Part shown: positions 10,672 through 18,823 of the stretch, piece after piece
Position numbering within the stretch: position 1 is the stretch's first letter
Layout: every line of letters starts with the position of its first letter
NCBI RefSeq assembly: GCF_030657335.1
Contig: NZ_CP131039.1
Span: forward strand, 558,001-622,000
Direction: 5' to 3'
DNA: 64,000 nucleotides
From: Croceibacterium aestuarii
GTDB lineage: Bacteria; Pseudomonadota; Alphaproteobacteria; Sphingomonadales; Sphingomonadaceae
Made by a program: the position numbers and the translations under genes
Notes under the pieces: model-generated
Database searches by the model: none
Told to the model about the DNA's origin: nothing
Seen by the model: the letters and a program-made list of their open reading frames with translations, nothing else

Positions 10672-11216
10672 ACACGATCGTCAAACGCCGCATCGCCGGC
10701 TTCGCCCTCGCTGCAGGGGTCTTCGCCCTCGACCAGTGGGTCAAGTGGTTCGTCGTCGCGCATTTTCACTTGCGCGACATCGGAGACCGGGTCGAACTGC
10801 TGTCGTTCTTCGCGCTGACCCGGACGCACAACTACGGCGTCTCCCTGGGGATGTTCACCGCGCGTTCGACCGAAATGCAGCTTGCGCTGATCGCGGTGAC
10901 CGGAGCGATCGCGCTGGGTGTTGCGGTGTGGATCCTGCGCGAGCGCAAGATGGGCGACATCGTCGCGCTGGCGCTCGTACTGGGCGGCGCACTCGGCAAC
11001 ATCCGCGACCGCACCAGCTACAACTACGTTCTCGACTACGCCGACTTGCATTTCGGGGAGTTTCGCCCCTTCCTGATCTTCAACATTGCCGACGCGGCCA
11101 TCACCATCGGGGTGCTGATAGTGCTTGCCCGCTCGCTGTTCATGCGCGAGAAACCCTCGCCCGAGCAGAGCCCCCCAGAGACCGAACCGGCGCCAGGCGC
11201 CGCGGAGACCCATTGA
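10668..11216 (+). CDS. lspA: Prolipoprotein signal peptidase (signal peptidase II)
   Basis: Inner-membrane aspartyl protease that cleaves the signal peptide of lipoproteins after lipid attachment. The 182-residue protein has four hydrophobic segments and the catalytic-Asp boxes GNIRDR...YVLDYAD and FNIADAAITIG. The HNYGVSLGMF loop takes the place of the conserved N-x-G box. The C-terminal tail is Pro/Glu-rich. It overlaps ileS upstream, and its stop shares one base with the downstream lipoprotein ATG, so the peptidase is coupled to one of its likely substrates. Confidence 0.95.
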   Translation: MNTIVKRRIAGFALAAGVFALDQWVKWFVVAHFHLRDIGDRVELLSFFALTRTHNYGVSLGMFTARSTEMQLALIAVTGAIALGVAVWILRERKMGDIVALALVLGGALGNIRDRTSYNYVLDYADLHFGEFRPFLIFNIADAAITIGVLIVLARSLFMREKPSPEQSPPETEPAPGAAETH

Positions 11217-11638
11217 TGCGCATTTCGACCCGTTTCGCCCTGATCGCCGGCCCCGTTACTGGTCTGGCCGCCCTGCTTTCGGGCTGCGGCGGCGGCGGCA
11301 TTCTCGGTCGCGACCGGCCTGACGAATTCGCCGTGCAACGCCAGGCGCCGCTGGTCATTCCCCCCGACTTCGCCCTCGAACCCCCGCAGCCCGGCGCCCC
11401 GCGTCCGGCCGAAGGCACCGCCGCTCAGCAGGCGCTCGAGGCGCTGTTCGGCGGCACCGCCCCGCGCAGCGCGGTCGAAACCAGCGCCCTCGACCGCGCC
11501 GGCCAGGCCGATCCCGGCATCCGCTCCTCCGTGGGTGACCCGGGCACCTTCACCGTCGACAAGGGCACCACGACGCAAGCCATCGTCGCCGCCCCCGAAG
11601 GCGATGGCGAAGCGGCGCAAGCGGTTATTCCGAGCTAG
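11216..11638 (+). CDS. DUF3035-type lipoprotein
   Basis: A 140-residue lipoprotein: a hydrophobic signal peptide (residues 1-22) ending in lipobox LLSGC, then GGGGILGRDRPDEFAVQRQAPLVIPPDF, the stretch that characterises DUF3035 proteins of alphaproteobacteria (RDRPDEF and LVIPPDF). The remainder is Pro/Ala-rich and low in complexity. It begins on the last base of lspA and ends the operon. Envelope localisation is well supported; the role is unknown. Confidence 0.85.
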   Translation: MRISTRFALIAGPVTGLAALLSGCGGGGILGRDRPDEFAVQRQAPLVIPPDFALEPPQPGAPRPAEGTAAQQALEALFGGTAPRSAVETSALDRAGQADPGIRSSVGDPGTFTVDKGTTTQAIVAAPEGDGEAAQAVIPS

Positions 11639-11686
11639 GCGTCTTGTCGTTACGCCCGCCCATCCGGACGGGCATCAAACGAAAGA

Positions 11687-12979
11687 CTACTCCTCGTTCA
11701 CCAGCAATTTGTCGATCTTGCGCCCGTCGAGATCGACCACCTCGAAGCGCCACCCCTGGTCGCTGAAGTGTTCGCCCACCGCCGGCAGATGCTTGAGCAT
11801 GAACAGCACGTAGCCCGCCGCGGTGGCGAATTCGCGCGACTGGGGCAGATCGATGCCGAGACGTTCGGCCAGCGCATCGGCCGACATCGCGCCGGAGACC
11901 AGTAGCGACCCGTCGTCGCGCTGGACCAGGTCGGGCTCGTCGCCTTCGTCCTGGTGGCTGGCGAAGGTGCCGGCCATCGCGTTGAGCAGGTCGGCCGGGG
12001 TGACGATGCCATCGAGATGGCCGTATTCGTCATGCACCATCGCCATGCCGAGACCCGAGCTCTGCAGGATACGCAGCGCATCCATGGCATCGAGCTGGTC
12101 GGGAACGACTTCGGCCTTGCGCATCAGCCGGTCGAGATAGACGGGCTTGCCCGCAACGAGCTCGGCCAGGACCTCGCGCACTTTGACCACGCCGAGCACT
12201 TTGTCGACCGAACCGTCGGCCACCGGCAGCAGCGAGTGGGGCGATTCGGCGATGGTTTCGGCGATTTCGTCCTTGTCCGCGCCCATGTCGAGCCAGTCGA
12301 TCTCCGTCCGCGGGGTCATCAGTTCGCGCACCGTGCGATCGGTCAGCCGCATGATGCCCGAGAGGATTGCCCGTTCGCCTTCCTCGATCACGCCGGATCG
12401 CGTCGCCTCGGCGAAGATCATGTGAATCTCGTCCGCGCTCAGCCCGTGCTCGCCGCGGTGGCGCACCCCGATGAGCCGCATGATCAGGCCCGACGAGGTG
12501 TCGAGCAGCCACACAACGGGCGCCGCGGCGCGCGCCAGCAACGCCATCGGCCGGGCCATGACCAATGCGATCGGCAGCGCCTTGCGCAGCGCCAGCTGCT
12601 TGGGCACCAGCTCGCCGATCACCAGGCTCAGATAGGTGGTCAGCGCGATGACGAGGGCGAACCCGGCAGTTTGCGCAGTATCCGGGGCCAGGCCGAGCAA
12701 TTCGAGCCGTTCGCCGGTCGGCCCGCCGAGCGTCGATCCGGAATATGCGCCGGCGACGATCCCGATCAGCGTTATGCCGACTTGGACCGTCGAAAGGAAC
12801 TTGCCTGGGTCCCCGGCCAGCGACAGGACGGTCCTGGCCGAGCCGCTGCCCTTGTCGGCCAGCATCTTGAGCCGCGCGGTCCGAGCGGAGACGATTGCCA
12901 GCTCCGACATCGCGAAGACGCCGTTGAGCAGGATGAGTCCGGCAAGGATGGCCAGGTCGAACCAGGGAAAGGGAGACAT
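11687..12979 (-). CDS. Membrane CNNM/CBS-domain protein (HlyC/CorC-TlyC family)
   Basis: A 430-residue protein of the family once called hemolysins, now viewed as divalent-cation (Mg/Co) transporters or efflux regulators. Residues about 1-200 are the CNNM membrane domain with several hydrophobic helices and LVIGELVPKQLALR. Residues about 205-340 hold a CBS pair (RTVRELMTPRTEIDWLD and MVHDEYGHLDGIVT). Residues about 350-430 form the CorC/HlyC C-terminal domain. It is convergent with the lspA operon. The family is clear; substrate and direction of transport are not. Confidence 0.9.
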   Translation of the reverse strand: MSPFPWFDLAILAGLILLNGVFAMSELAIVSARTARLKMLADKGSGSARTVLSLAGDPGKFLSTVQVGITLIGIVAGAYSGSTLGGPTGERLELLGLAPDTAQTAGFALVIALTTYLSLVIGELVPKQLALRKALPIALVMARPMALLARAAAPVVWLLDTSSGLIMRLIGVRHRGEHGLSADEIHMIFAEATRSGVIEEGERAILSGIMRLTDRTVRELMTPRTEIDWLDMGADKDEIAETIAESPHSLLPVADGSVDKVLGVVKVREVLAELVAGKPVYLDRLMRKAEVVPDQLDAMDALRILQSSGLGMAMVHDEYGHLDGIVTPADLLNAMAGTFASHQDEGDEPDLVQRDDGSLLVSGAMSADALAERLGIDLPQSREFATAAGYVLFMLKHLPAVGEHFSDQGWRFEVVDLDGRKIDKLLVNEE

Positions 12980-13027
12980 TGCCGGCCGCCGCTAGCAGAT
13001 TTGTGGCCCGGCGCGAAGCACCGCGAA

Positions 13028-13052
13028 GGAACGCGTCGGGCGCCGGGGCGTT
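13028..13052 (+). promoter_or_regulatory. Putative EcfG (general stress) promoter for the OmpA-like lipoprotein
   Basis: GGAAC at 13028-13032, exactly 16 bases, then CGTT at 13049-13052. This matches the alphaproteobacterial EcfG sigma-factor consensus (GGAAC-N16/17-CGTT). It lies on the coding strand about 85 bases upstream of the OmpA-like gene start at 13137 in a non-coding interval. The motif is seen directly; use by EcfG is inferred. Confidence 0.65.
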
Positions 13053-13136
13053 TGTGGGGCTGTAGACGGCATACGGCGATCACATCGCCGTGCGCCGCGC
13101 ACCGACCAAGTCTTTCCCAGCAAGGATGCCTACACC

Positions 13137-13823
13137 ATGCAGATCAAACGCATACTCATCGCCGGCGCCGCGTCTGTCGCGCTGCTCGGCACCTCCGCCT
13201 GCGTCACCGATCCGAACACCGGCCAGCAGAAGATTTCGCGCACCGCCATCGGCGGCCTCGGCGGCGCGCTTGGCGGCTACCTTCTCGGCGGCCTGATCGG
13301 CGGCAAGACGGCCCGTATCGCCGGCGCGGTCGCCGGCGGCGCGGCCGGCGGGTATGTCGGTTATAAGATGGACCAGCAGATCAAGGAGCTGAAGGAAAAC
13401 ACCGCCGGCAGCGGGGTCGACGTGACCCCCGTCGACAACGGTAATGCCTTCCTCGTCAACCTTCCCGACGTGACTTTCGCGACCGGCAGTTCGACAATCA
13501 GTCCTTCGTTTCAGGCCACCCTCGACCAGGTCGCGTCCAATCTGGTGCAATACCCCAACAGCGTGATCGACGTGTACGGCCACACCGATACCGTCGGGTC
13601 GGCCTCGTCCAACCAGGCCTTGTCCGAACGCCGGGCGCAGGCCGTTGCCAACTATCTGACCAGCCGCGGCGTTTCCTCCGCTCGGATCCGCTGGCAGGGG
13701 TTCGGCGAGACCCAGCTCAAGGTGCAGACCGGCGACGGCGTCAACGAGCCGCTCAACCGCCGCGTCGAAATCAAGGTGATCCCCTTCACCGAAGCCGAAG
13801 CACGGGCTGCAGCGGGCCAGTAA
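13137..13823 (+). CDS. OmpA-family lipoprotein with glycine zipper
   Basis: A 228-residue envelope protein. Residues 1-22 are a signal peptide ending GTSAC, a plausible though imperfect lipobox. Residues about 38-80 form a glycine-zipper membrane-inserting region (GGLGGALGGYLLGG...). Residues about 105-220 are an OmpA C-terminal peptidoglycan-binding domain with GHTDTVGSASSNQALSERRA and LNRRVEIKV. It resembles YiaD-type proteins, which tether the outer membrane to peptidoglycan. A match to the EcfG stress promoter lies about 85 bases upstream, suggesting induction in the general stress response. Monocistronic. Confidence 0.9.
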   Translation: MQIKRILIAGAASVALLGTSACVTDPNTGQQKISRTAIGGLGGALGGYLLGGLIGGKTARIAGAVAGGAAGGYVGYKMDQQIKELKENTAGSGVDVTPVDNGNAFLVNLPDVTFATGSSTISPSFQATLDQVASNLVQYPNSVIDVYGHTDTVGSASSNQALSERRAQAVANYLTSRGVSSARIRWQGFGETQLKVQTGDGVNEPLNRRVEIKVIPFTEAEARAAAGQ

Positions 13824-13859
13824 TCGGCCTCAGACAGGATTCCGCTCAGCGAGTGGAGT

Positions 13860-13887
13860 GGGGCCGGTCCTTAGCGGGGCCGGCCCC
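13860..13887. terminator. Inverted repeat between convergent genes, possible bidirectional terminator
   Basis: GGGGCCGG at 13860-13867 is matched by CCGGCCCC at 13880-13887, giving a perfect 8-base stem and a 12-base loop between the convergent OmpA-like and cysQ genes. No run of T follows on either strand, so intrinsic termination would be weak. Position is the main argument. Confidence 0.35.
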
Positions 13888-13895
13888 ATCCGCGT

Positions 13896-14678
13896 TCAAG
13901 ACCGGGAAAATTTCGCCGCGCGCTCGGCGAGCCGCTCGACTGCCGCGGCGTGGATTGCCGGGGCGCTGACCAGCAGGCCGAAGGCGCGCGGGTCGCGCTT
14001 GTTGTAGGCCAGGCGGTGACCGAAGGCGTCGGATACCGCCGCCCCGGCCTCGCGCGCGATCAGCGCTGCGGCGGCGACATCCCATTCGAAACCCCAACGC
14101 AAAGTCGCCACCAAATCTGCTTCGCCCGCCGCGACCATGGCCACGCGCAAGGCGATCGAATTGGGCTTGTCGACCATCACCAGGTCCTTGTCTGGACCGG
14201 GAAGGTGATCGGCGGGCACGCGGGCGCCCGGCAGTTCTTTGCGCGTGCTCGTGTGCAGGCGCTGGGAATTGCGCAGCGCGCCCTGTCCCGCCGTCGCACT
14301 CCACGATTCGCCGCGCGCCGGAGCCTCGAGCAGGCCGATAAGCGGCCGCCCTTCGCTGACCAGCGCGACCGAGATTGCCCAGCCGCTGCGCCCGCGGATA
14401 AAGTCGCGCGTGCCGTCGATCGGGTCGACCAGCCAGCACAGGCCCTTCTCGAGCCGCTCGGGATGGTCGACCGTTTCCTCGCTCAGCCAGCCGGCCGAAG
14501 GCAACAGGGCGCGCAATTCGCGCTTGAGGAAGCCGTCGACCTCGAGATCGGCGGCACAGACGGGGCTGCCCGGGCTTTTTTCCCACGATTCGAGGGCGTG
14601 GCCCGCGCCCGGCCACTGGCGCATGGCGATACGCCCGGCCTCGCGGCAAATCTCTTCCAGGCGCGCCCGATCGATCAC
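13896..14678 (-). CDS. cysQ: 3'(2'),5'-bisphosphate nucleotidase (CysQ-like inositol monophosphatase family)
   Basis: Likely hydrolyses the PAP left over from sulfate assimilation. The 260-residue protein carries the Mg-dependent phosphatase signatures: WLSEE around residue 64, [13 protein letters not shown] around residue 82, and [15 protein letters not shown] near residue 205. An inositol-1-phosphatase role cannot be excluded because the superfamily members share all these motifs. It is divergent from sucC and convergent with the OmpA-like gene. Confidence 0.8.
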   Translation of the reverse strand: MIDRARLEEICREAGRIAMRQWPGAGHALESWEKSPGSPVCAADLEVDGFLKRELRALLPSAGWLSEETVDHPERLEKGLCWLVDPIDGTRDFIRGRSGWAISVALVSEGRPLIGLLEAPARGESWSATAGQGALRNSQRLHTSTRKELPGARVPADHLPGPDKDLVMVDKPNSIALRVAMVAAGEADLVATLRWGFEWDVAAAALIAREAGAAVSDAFGHRLAYNKRDPRAFGLLVSAPAIHAAAVERLAERAAKFSRS

Positions 14679-14784
14679 TCGGGCGCTGTGAAGCGCCGCG
14701 GCGGTCTTTTCAAGCGCGGCAATCCATGCTTAGGCGCGCCCGCGGATTATCCTCTCTCCCCAAGACGTCAGGACATACCCCTCG

Positions 14785-15984
14785 ATGAACATCCACGAAT
14801 ACCAGGCCAAGGAACTGCTGGCGAAGTTCGGTATCGCCGTGCCCACCGGTTATCCGGCGATGAGCGTCGAGGAAGCGGTCGCGGCTGCGAAGCAGCTTCC
14901 CGGCCCCCTCTACGTGGTGAAGGCGCAGATCCACGCCGGCGGGCGCGGCAAGGGCAAGTTCAAGGAACTCGGCCCCGAGGCCAAGGGCGGCGTGCGTCTG
15001 GCCAAGAGCGTCGCGGACGTGGAGACGGATGCCAGGGAGATGCTGGGCAATACGCTGGTGACTGTGCAAACCGGCCCGGCCGGCAAGCAGGTCAATCGCC
15101 TCTACGTGACGGACGGTGTCGACATCGCCCACGAATATTACCTTGCGCTTCTGGTCGACCGGGCCAGCGGACGTATCGCCATGGTCGTTTCGACCGAGGG
15201 CGGCATGAGCATCGAGGATGTGGCGCACGAGACGCCCGACAAGATCACCACCATCACCATCGATCCCGCGACCGGCTTCATGCCGCATCACGGGCGCAGC
15301 GTCGCCTTCGCGCTCAAGCTGAAGGGCGACACGGCCAAGGCAGCGCAGAAGCTGGCAAAGCAGTTGTACGAGGCCTTCGTCGCGCTCGATTGTTCGATGC
15401 TCGAGATCAACCCGCTGGTCGAGACCGAGCAGGGCGGTCTGCTGGTGCTCGACACCAAGATGAGCTTCGATTCGAACGCGCTGTTCCGCCACAAGGACGT
15501 GGAAGCCATGCGCGACGAGACCGAGGAAGACCCGATGGAGATCGAGGCGTCGAAGTACGACCTCGCCTACATCAAGCTCGACGGCAACATCGGCTGCATG
15601 GTCAACGGTGCCGGCCTCGCCATGGCGACGATGGACATCATCAAGCTCAACGGAGCCTTTCCGGCAAACTTCCTCGACGTCGGCGGAGGCGCCTCGAAGG
15701 AAAAGGTCACCGCGGCGTTCAAGATCATCCTTTCGGACCCGGCGGTGAAGGGCATCCTGGTCAACATCTTCGGCGGCATCATGCGCTGCGACACGATCGC
15801 CGAGGGCATTGTCGCCGCGGCCAGGGAAGTCGAGCTCGACGTGCCCCTGGTGGTGCGTCTCGAGGGCACCAACGTCGCGCAGGGCAAGGCCATCCTCGCC
15901 GAGTCCGGGCTGCCCATCATCCCCGCAGAAGACCTCGGCGATGCTGCCCGCAAGATTGTCGCCGAGGTCAAGCAGGCAGCCTGA
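14785..15984 (+). CDS. sucC: Succinyl-CoA synthetase beta subunit (ADP-forming)
   Basis: The nucleotide-binding subunit of the TCA-cycle enzyme making ATP from succinyl-CoA. The 399-residue length is typical. The ATP-grasp region starts [16 protein letters not shown] and includes the glycine-rich [15 protein letters not shown]; the C-terminal CoA-ligase part has [16 protein letters not shown]. The alpha subunit gene sucD, commonly adjacent, is absent here, so the partner must be encoded elsewhere in the genome. Confidence 0.97.
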   Translation: MNIHEYQAKELLAKFGIAVPTGYPAMSVEEAVAAAKQLPGPLYVVKAQIHAGGRGKGKFKELGPEAKGGVRLAKSVADVETDAREMLGNTLVTVQTGPAGKQVNRLYVTDGVDIAHEYYLALLVDRASGRIAMVVSTEGGMSIEDVAHETPDKITTITIDPATGFMPHHGRSVAFALKLKGDTAKAAQKLAKQLYEAFVALDCSMLEINPLVETEQGGLLVLDTKMSFDSNALFRHKDVEAMRDETEEDPMEIEASKYDLAYIKLDGNIGCMVNGAGLAMATMDIIKLNGAFPANFLDVGGGASKEKVTAAFKIILSDPAVKGILVNIFGGIMRCDTIAEGIVAAAREVELDVPLVVRLEGTNVAQGKAILAESGLPIIPAEDLGDAARKIVAEVKQAA

Positions 15985-16024
15985 AGCCGGCTTCGCCAGC
16001 GAAGATTTGCGACAAACTGCCCGC

Positions 16025-16052
16025 TTGACCCCGCGCGCTCGGACAATAGTCT
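16025..16052 (+). promoter_or_regulatory. Possible housekeeping-sigma promoter upstream of the 16080 gene
   Basis: TTGACC at 16025-16030, a 16-base spacer, then TAGTCT at 16047-16052, followed by a purine-rich ribosome binding site (GGAAGAGGGGG) before the ATG at 16080. The -35 box is good and the -10 is poor, so this is only a candidate. Confidence 0.3.
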
Positions 16053-16079
16053 CGCGCCGGGAAGAGGGGGAGTATTCGC

Positions 16080-17000
16080 ATGGGCTTCGGGCGGATTGCC
16101 ACGCTTACGATATTCATAACCGGGCTTCTCGCCGCGACTCCGGCCCAGGCGGCGGACGAAGCTTTGGTGTTCAAGCCGGCCAGCCAGTGGGCGCTCGATT
16201 ACGGCGAAGACTATTGCCGGCTATCGCGCAGTTTCAGCGCCGATAGCAACACGCTGGCGCTGGCCTTCGAGCGCATCCAGCCAGGGCCGACAATGCGGCT
16301 GGTTCTGGTCGGCAAGGGCTTGCGGACCTATCGCAGCGCCGACGAGTTGGGCTGGAATTTCACGCCAGGCCAAGGGGAGCGCAAGACACGTTATGCCCGT
16401 GCCGAAATGGCCGACGGCAACGACTACTTCAATCTCGGACCGGTGACGATCGCACCCATCGCGGCGTCGGCGCCCGGCGCGCCACCGATTCCACCGCCCT
16501 ACGACCGCGAGGCCGAACAGGCCGCCGCCAAAGCCCTGAGCGGCCTGCAGATCGCCGGCGGTCTGGTCGCACCGGTCGAGATCGACACCGGCTCGCTCGG
16601 CGCTCCCGTTGCCGCGCTGCAGGCCTGCGCCGACGATCTGGCCAAGACCTGGGGTCTCGATCCGGCGCGAATGGGCAAGGGCTCGACCCCGGCAGTTCCT
16701 GATGGCGGCGGCATCGGCTGGCTGCCGCAGGGGACAGTGCCGTTCGGCGACTTCTCCAAACTAACTGCAGGCTCGAATCAGGTCCGCCTGATGGTCGACG
16801 ATTCAGGCAGGCCGACGGACTGCAAGATCCACTGGGCGACGCTGGACGCGGCGGTGAACGAGAAGATCTGCTCGACCCTGCTGGACAAGGCGCACTTCGC
16901 CCCCGCCAAGGACCCGGGCGGAAAGGCGATGCCGGGATTATGGATCGGCAGCCCGCTAATGCTCGGCCCGCCCTTCCCGGGCGGCAGGCGCGGGCGCTAG
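16080..17000 (+). CDS. Secreted hypothetical protein with a TonB-C-like domain
   Basis: A 306-residue protein with a signal peptide (residues 1-25, ending ATPAQA), placing it in the periplasm. The C-terminal part, about residues 235-290 (VRLMVDDSGRPTDCKI ... KAHFAPAKDPGGKAM), resembles the TonB C-terminal fold, where a strand with S/T-G-x-P is followed by F-x-P-A-x-D-x-x-G. There is no N-terminal membrane anchor or Pro-rich spanner, so it is not a classical energy transducer. Its stop overlaps the stop of the convergent acetyltransferase in a CTAG. Function is unknown. Confidence 0.7.
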   Translation: MGFGRIATLTIFITGLLAATPAQAADEALVFKPASQWALDYGEDYCRLSRSFSADSNTLALAFERIQPGPTMRLVLVGKGLRTYRSADELGWNFTPGQGERKTRYARAEMADGNDYFNLGPVTIAPIAASAPGAPPIPPPYDREAEQAAAKALSGLQIAGGLVAPVEIDTGSLGAPVAALQACADDLAKTWGLDPARMGKGSTPAVPDGGGIGWLPQGTVPFGDFSKLTAGSNQVRLMVDDSGRPTDCKIHWATLDAAVNEKICSTLLDKAHFAPAKDPGGKAMPGLWIGSPLMLGPPFPGGRRGR

Positions 17001-17536
17001 ATGGCCTCCCGGGGCAGTCGCTCGAAAATCTGCACCGGTTCGCCGTCGGTTGGCATATTCGCCATGCGCAGCGGCACAAAGCCGAATTTTTCCGCCATGC
17101 GTAACGAGGGCGCGTTCTGCGGAGAGACGATGCAGACGATGCGCCGGGGACCGTGTTCGGCATCGAACCATGCGAGGATGGCGGTCATGGCCTCGCTGGC
17201 ATAGCCCTTTCCGACATGGTCGTGGGCCATGATCCAGCCGGCCTCGGGGTTCAGGTCGAAATCGTCGCCCAGCCCGCGGTTGGAATGGAAAATCCCGATA
17301 TTGCCGATCACTCGCGATTGTCCGCGCTCGCGGACGAGGAAGTTGCCGTAACCGTGGAAGTACCAACCGCCGGCGTTGCGGTGAAAGCGGGCGTAGTGGT
17401 CAGTCCAGCTCAGCGGTGGGCCGAGATGCGTCGCCGTCCGGGGATGGGTTACAAGCTCGTAAACCGCGCGCATGTCGTCGAAGCGCGGCTTCCACAGCTC
17501 GAGCCGCTCGGTCGTCAGCAAAGGCCGCTGACTCAC
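16997..17536 (-). CDS. GNAT-family N-acetyltransferase (RimJ/RimL-like)
   Basis: A 179-residue acetyl-CoA-dependent acetyltransferase. TERLELWKPRFDD at the N-terminus and GWIMAHDHVGKGYASEAMTA (acetyl-CoA-binding loop, about residues 112-131) followed by NAPSLRMAEKFGF are typical of the RimJ/RimL subgroup that modifies protein N-termini or small amines. The GTG start at 17536 overlaps the stop of the DUF445 gene (GTGA), so the two are coupled. The substrate is unknown. Confidence 0.85.
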   Translation of the reverse strand: MSQRPLLTTERLELWKPRFDDMRAVYELVTHPRTATHLGPPLSWTDHYARFHRNAGGWYFHGYGNFLVRERGQSRVIGNIGIFHSNRGLGDDFDLNPEAGWIMAHDHVGKGYASEAMTAILAWFDAEHGPRRIVCIVSPQNAPSLRMAEKFGFVPLRMANMPTDGEPVQIFERLPREAI

Positions 17537-18783
17537 ACGAACTCCGAGACGAGGTGGATGACGACGCCCACCAGGCCGCCGACAAGGGTGCCGTTGAGGC
17601 GGATGAACTGGAGGTCGCGGCTCACCGCTCCTTCGATCCGGCCGGTCACCGTCTTCGCGTCCCAGCGGCGCACCGTTTCCGAGACCAGCTGTACGATCTG
17701 TCCGCCGTAGCGCGTGGCGACGCCGACTGCGGTGCGGCGAGCGAAGCGATTGACCTGGTCCTGCAGGGCCTCGTCCTCGCGCAGGGCCTGGCCGAGCTCG
17801 CCGATCATGCCCGCCAGTTGCCCGCCGAGCGCGCCCGCGCCCGGATTGCGGGCCGAGGCGATAAGCGCGGTGCGCAACCGTTCCCACACCCCCATCCACC
17901 ACGCCGCCAGCGCGGGATTGGCGAGCAGGTCGTTCTTCATCGCCTCGACCTTCGCCCCCATGGCGGGATCGGTCTGCAAGTCGTGCGCCAGCTTTTCGAG
18001 CCCCTCCTCGATCTTGCCTCGCAAGGGGTGGTCGGGGTTCACCAGCACCTCGGCGAGCAGCCGGTAAAGCCCGTCGAGCACCGAATTGGCCAGCCGTTCG
18101 TCGAGGCCGGTCCAGCGCACCACCGAGTTGGCCTTGTCGTGGATGATCTGGCGGACCATGTTCTCGTTGTCTTCGAGCGTCAGACCGGCCCAGCGGATCA
18201 GCGCGTCGATCAGCGGCAGGTGGCGCTTGTCGGCAATCGCCCCGGCCAGCATCTGACCGAGCAGCGGCGAAACCTCGAGCTTTTCGACCTGGTGCAGCAG
18301 ACCGGCGCGGACTTGCCCGCCGAGCCGCTCGGGATCGAGCGATTCGAGCACTTCGGCGAGGATCCCCCCGGCTCCGCTGCGAATGCGGGAGCCCTCACCC
18401 TTCGCTGGGCGGGAGAGAAAGTCGCCGGTGGCCTTCGCCAGATTCATCGCCCGCATCCGCCGGGCGACGACGACGGGCGTGAGGAAGTTGGTCCGCAGGA
18501 AGTTCGCCATCGTGTCGGCGATGCGGTCCTTGTTTTCCGGGATGATCGCGGTGTGCGGGATCGGCAGGCCCAGCGGGCGGCGGAACAGCGCGGTCACCGC
18601 GAACCAGTCTGCCAGGCCGCCGACCATCGCCGCCTCGGAAAAGGCCAGGACGTAGCCCCAGGCAGGATGGGTTTCGAGCATGGACCGGGCCAGCGCAAAC
18701 AGCCCGGCCATCGACACCAGCAGGCCGGTGGCGATGCGGCGCATGGTCCGGGCCCGATCTGGAAGAACGAGAGGTTTGCTCAC
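17533..18783 (-). CDS. DUF445 family membrane protein (YjiN-like)
   Basis: A 416-residue protein with an N-terminal hydrophobic segment, then AMVGGLADWFAVTALFRRPLGLPIPHTAIIP, the stretch that defines DUF445, a long helical middle region and a C-terminal hydrophobic helix (GTLVGGLVGVVIHLV). The GTG start at 18783 is preferred; a longer frame would overlap the upstream RND gene by 38 bases. It lies 40 bases downstream of the RND pump and is coupled to the acetyltransferase. Function is unknown. Confidence 0.85.
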   Translation of the reverse strand: MSKPLVLPDRARTMRRIATGLLVSMAGLFALARSMLETHPAWGYVLAFSEAAMVGGLADWFAVTALFRRPLGLPIPHTAIIPENKDRIADTMANFLRTNFLTPVVVARRMRAMNLAKATGDFLSRPAKGEGSRIRSGAGGILAEVLESLDPERLGGQVRAGLLHQVEKLEVSPLLGQMLAGAIADKRHLPLIDALIRWAGLTLEDNENMVRQIIHDKANSVVRWTGLDERLANSVLDGLYRLLAEVLVNPDHPLRGKIEEGLEKLAHDLQTDPAMGAKVEAMKNDLLANPALAAWWMGVWERLRTALIASARNPGAGALGGQLAGMIGELGQALREDEALQDQVNRFARRTAVGVATRYGGQIVQLVSETVRRWDAKTVTGRIEGAVSRDLQFIRLNGTLVGGLVGVVIHLVSEFV

Positions 18784-18823
18784 AGCGACAGGGCTGCCCG
18801 CCGCGGCCGGCCGGGTCAAGGCG

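Noticed and set aside
11654-11673. Imperfect inverted repeat between the convergent DUF3035 lipoprotein and CBS-domain genes, considered as a terminator
   Set aside because: The stem has a mismatch and no T tract, so evidence is too weak for a terminator feature.
11954-13366. A 470-codon plus-strand open frame antisense to the CBS-domain transporter and running into the OmpA gene
   Set aside because: Composition is typical of a high-GC shadow frame, it crosses two good genes, and it contains no recognisable motif.
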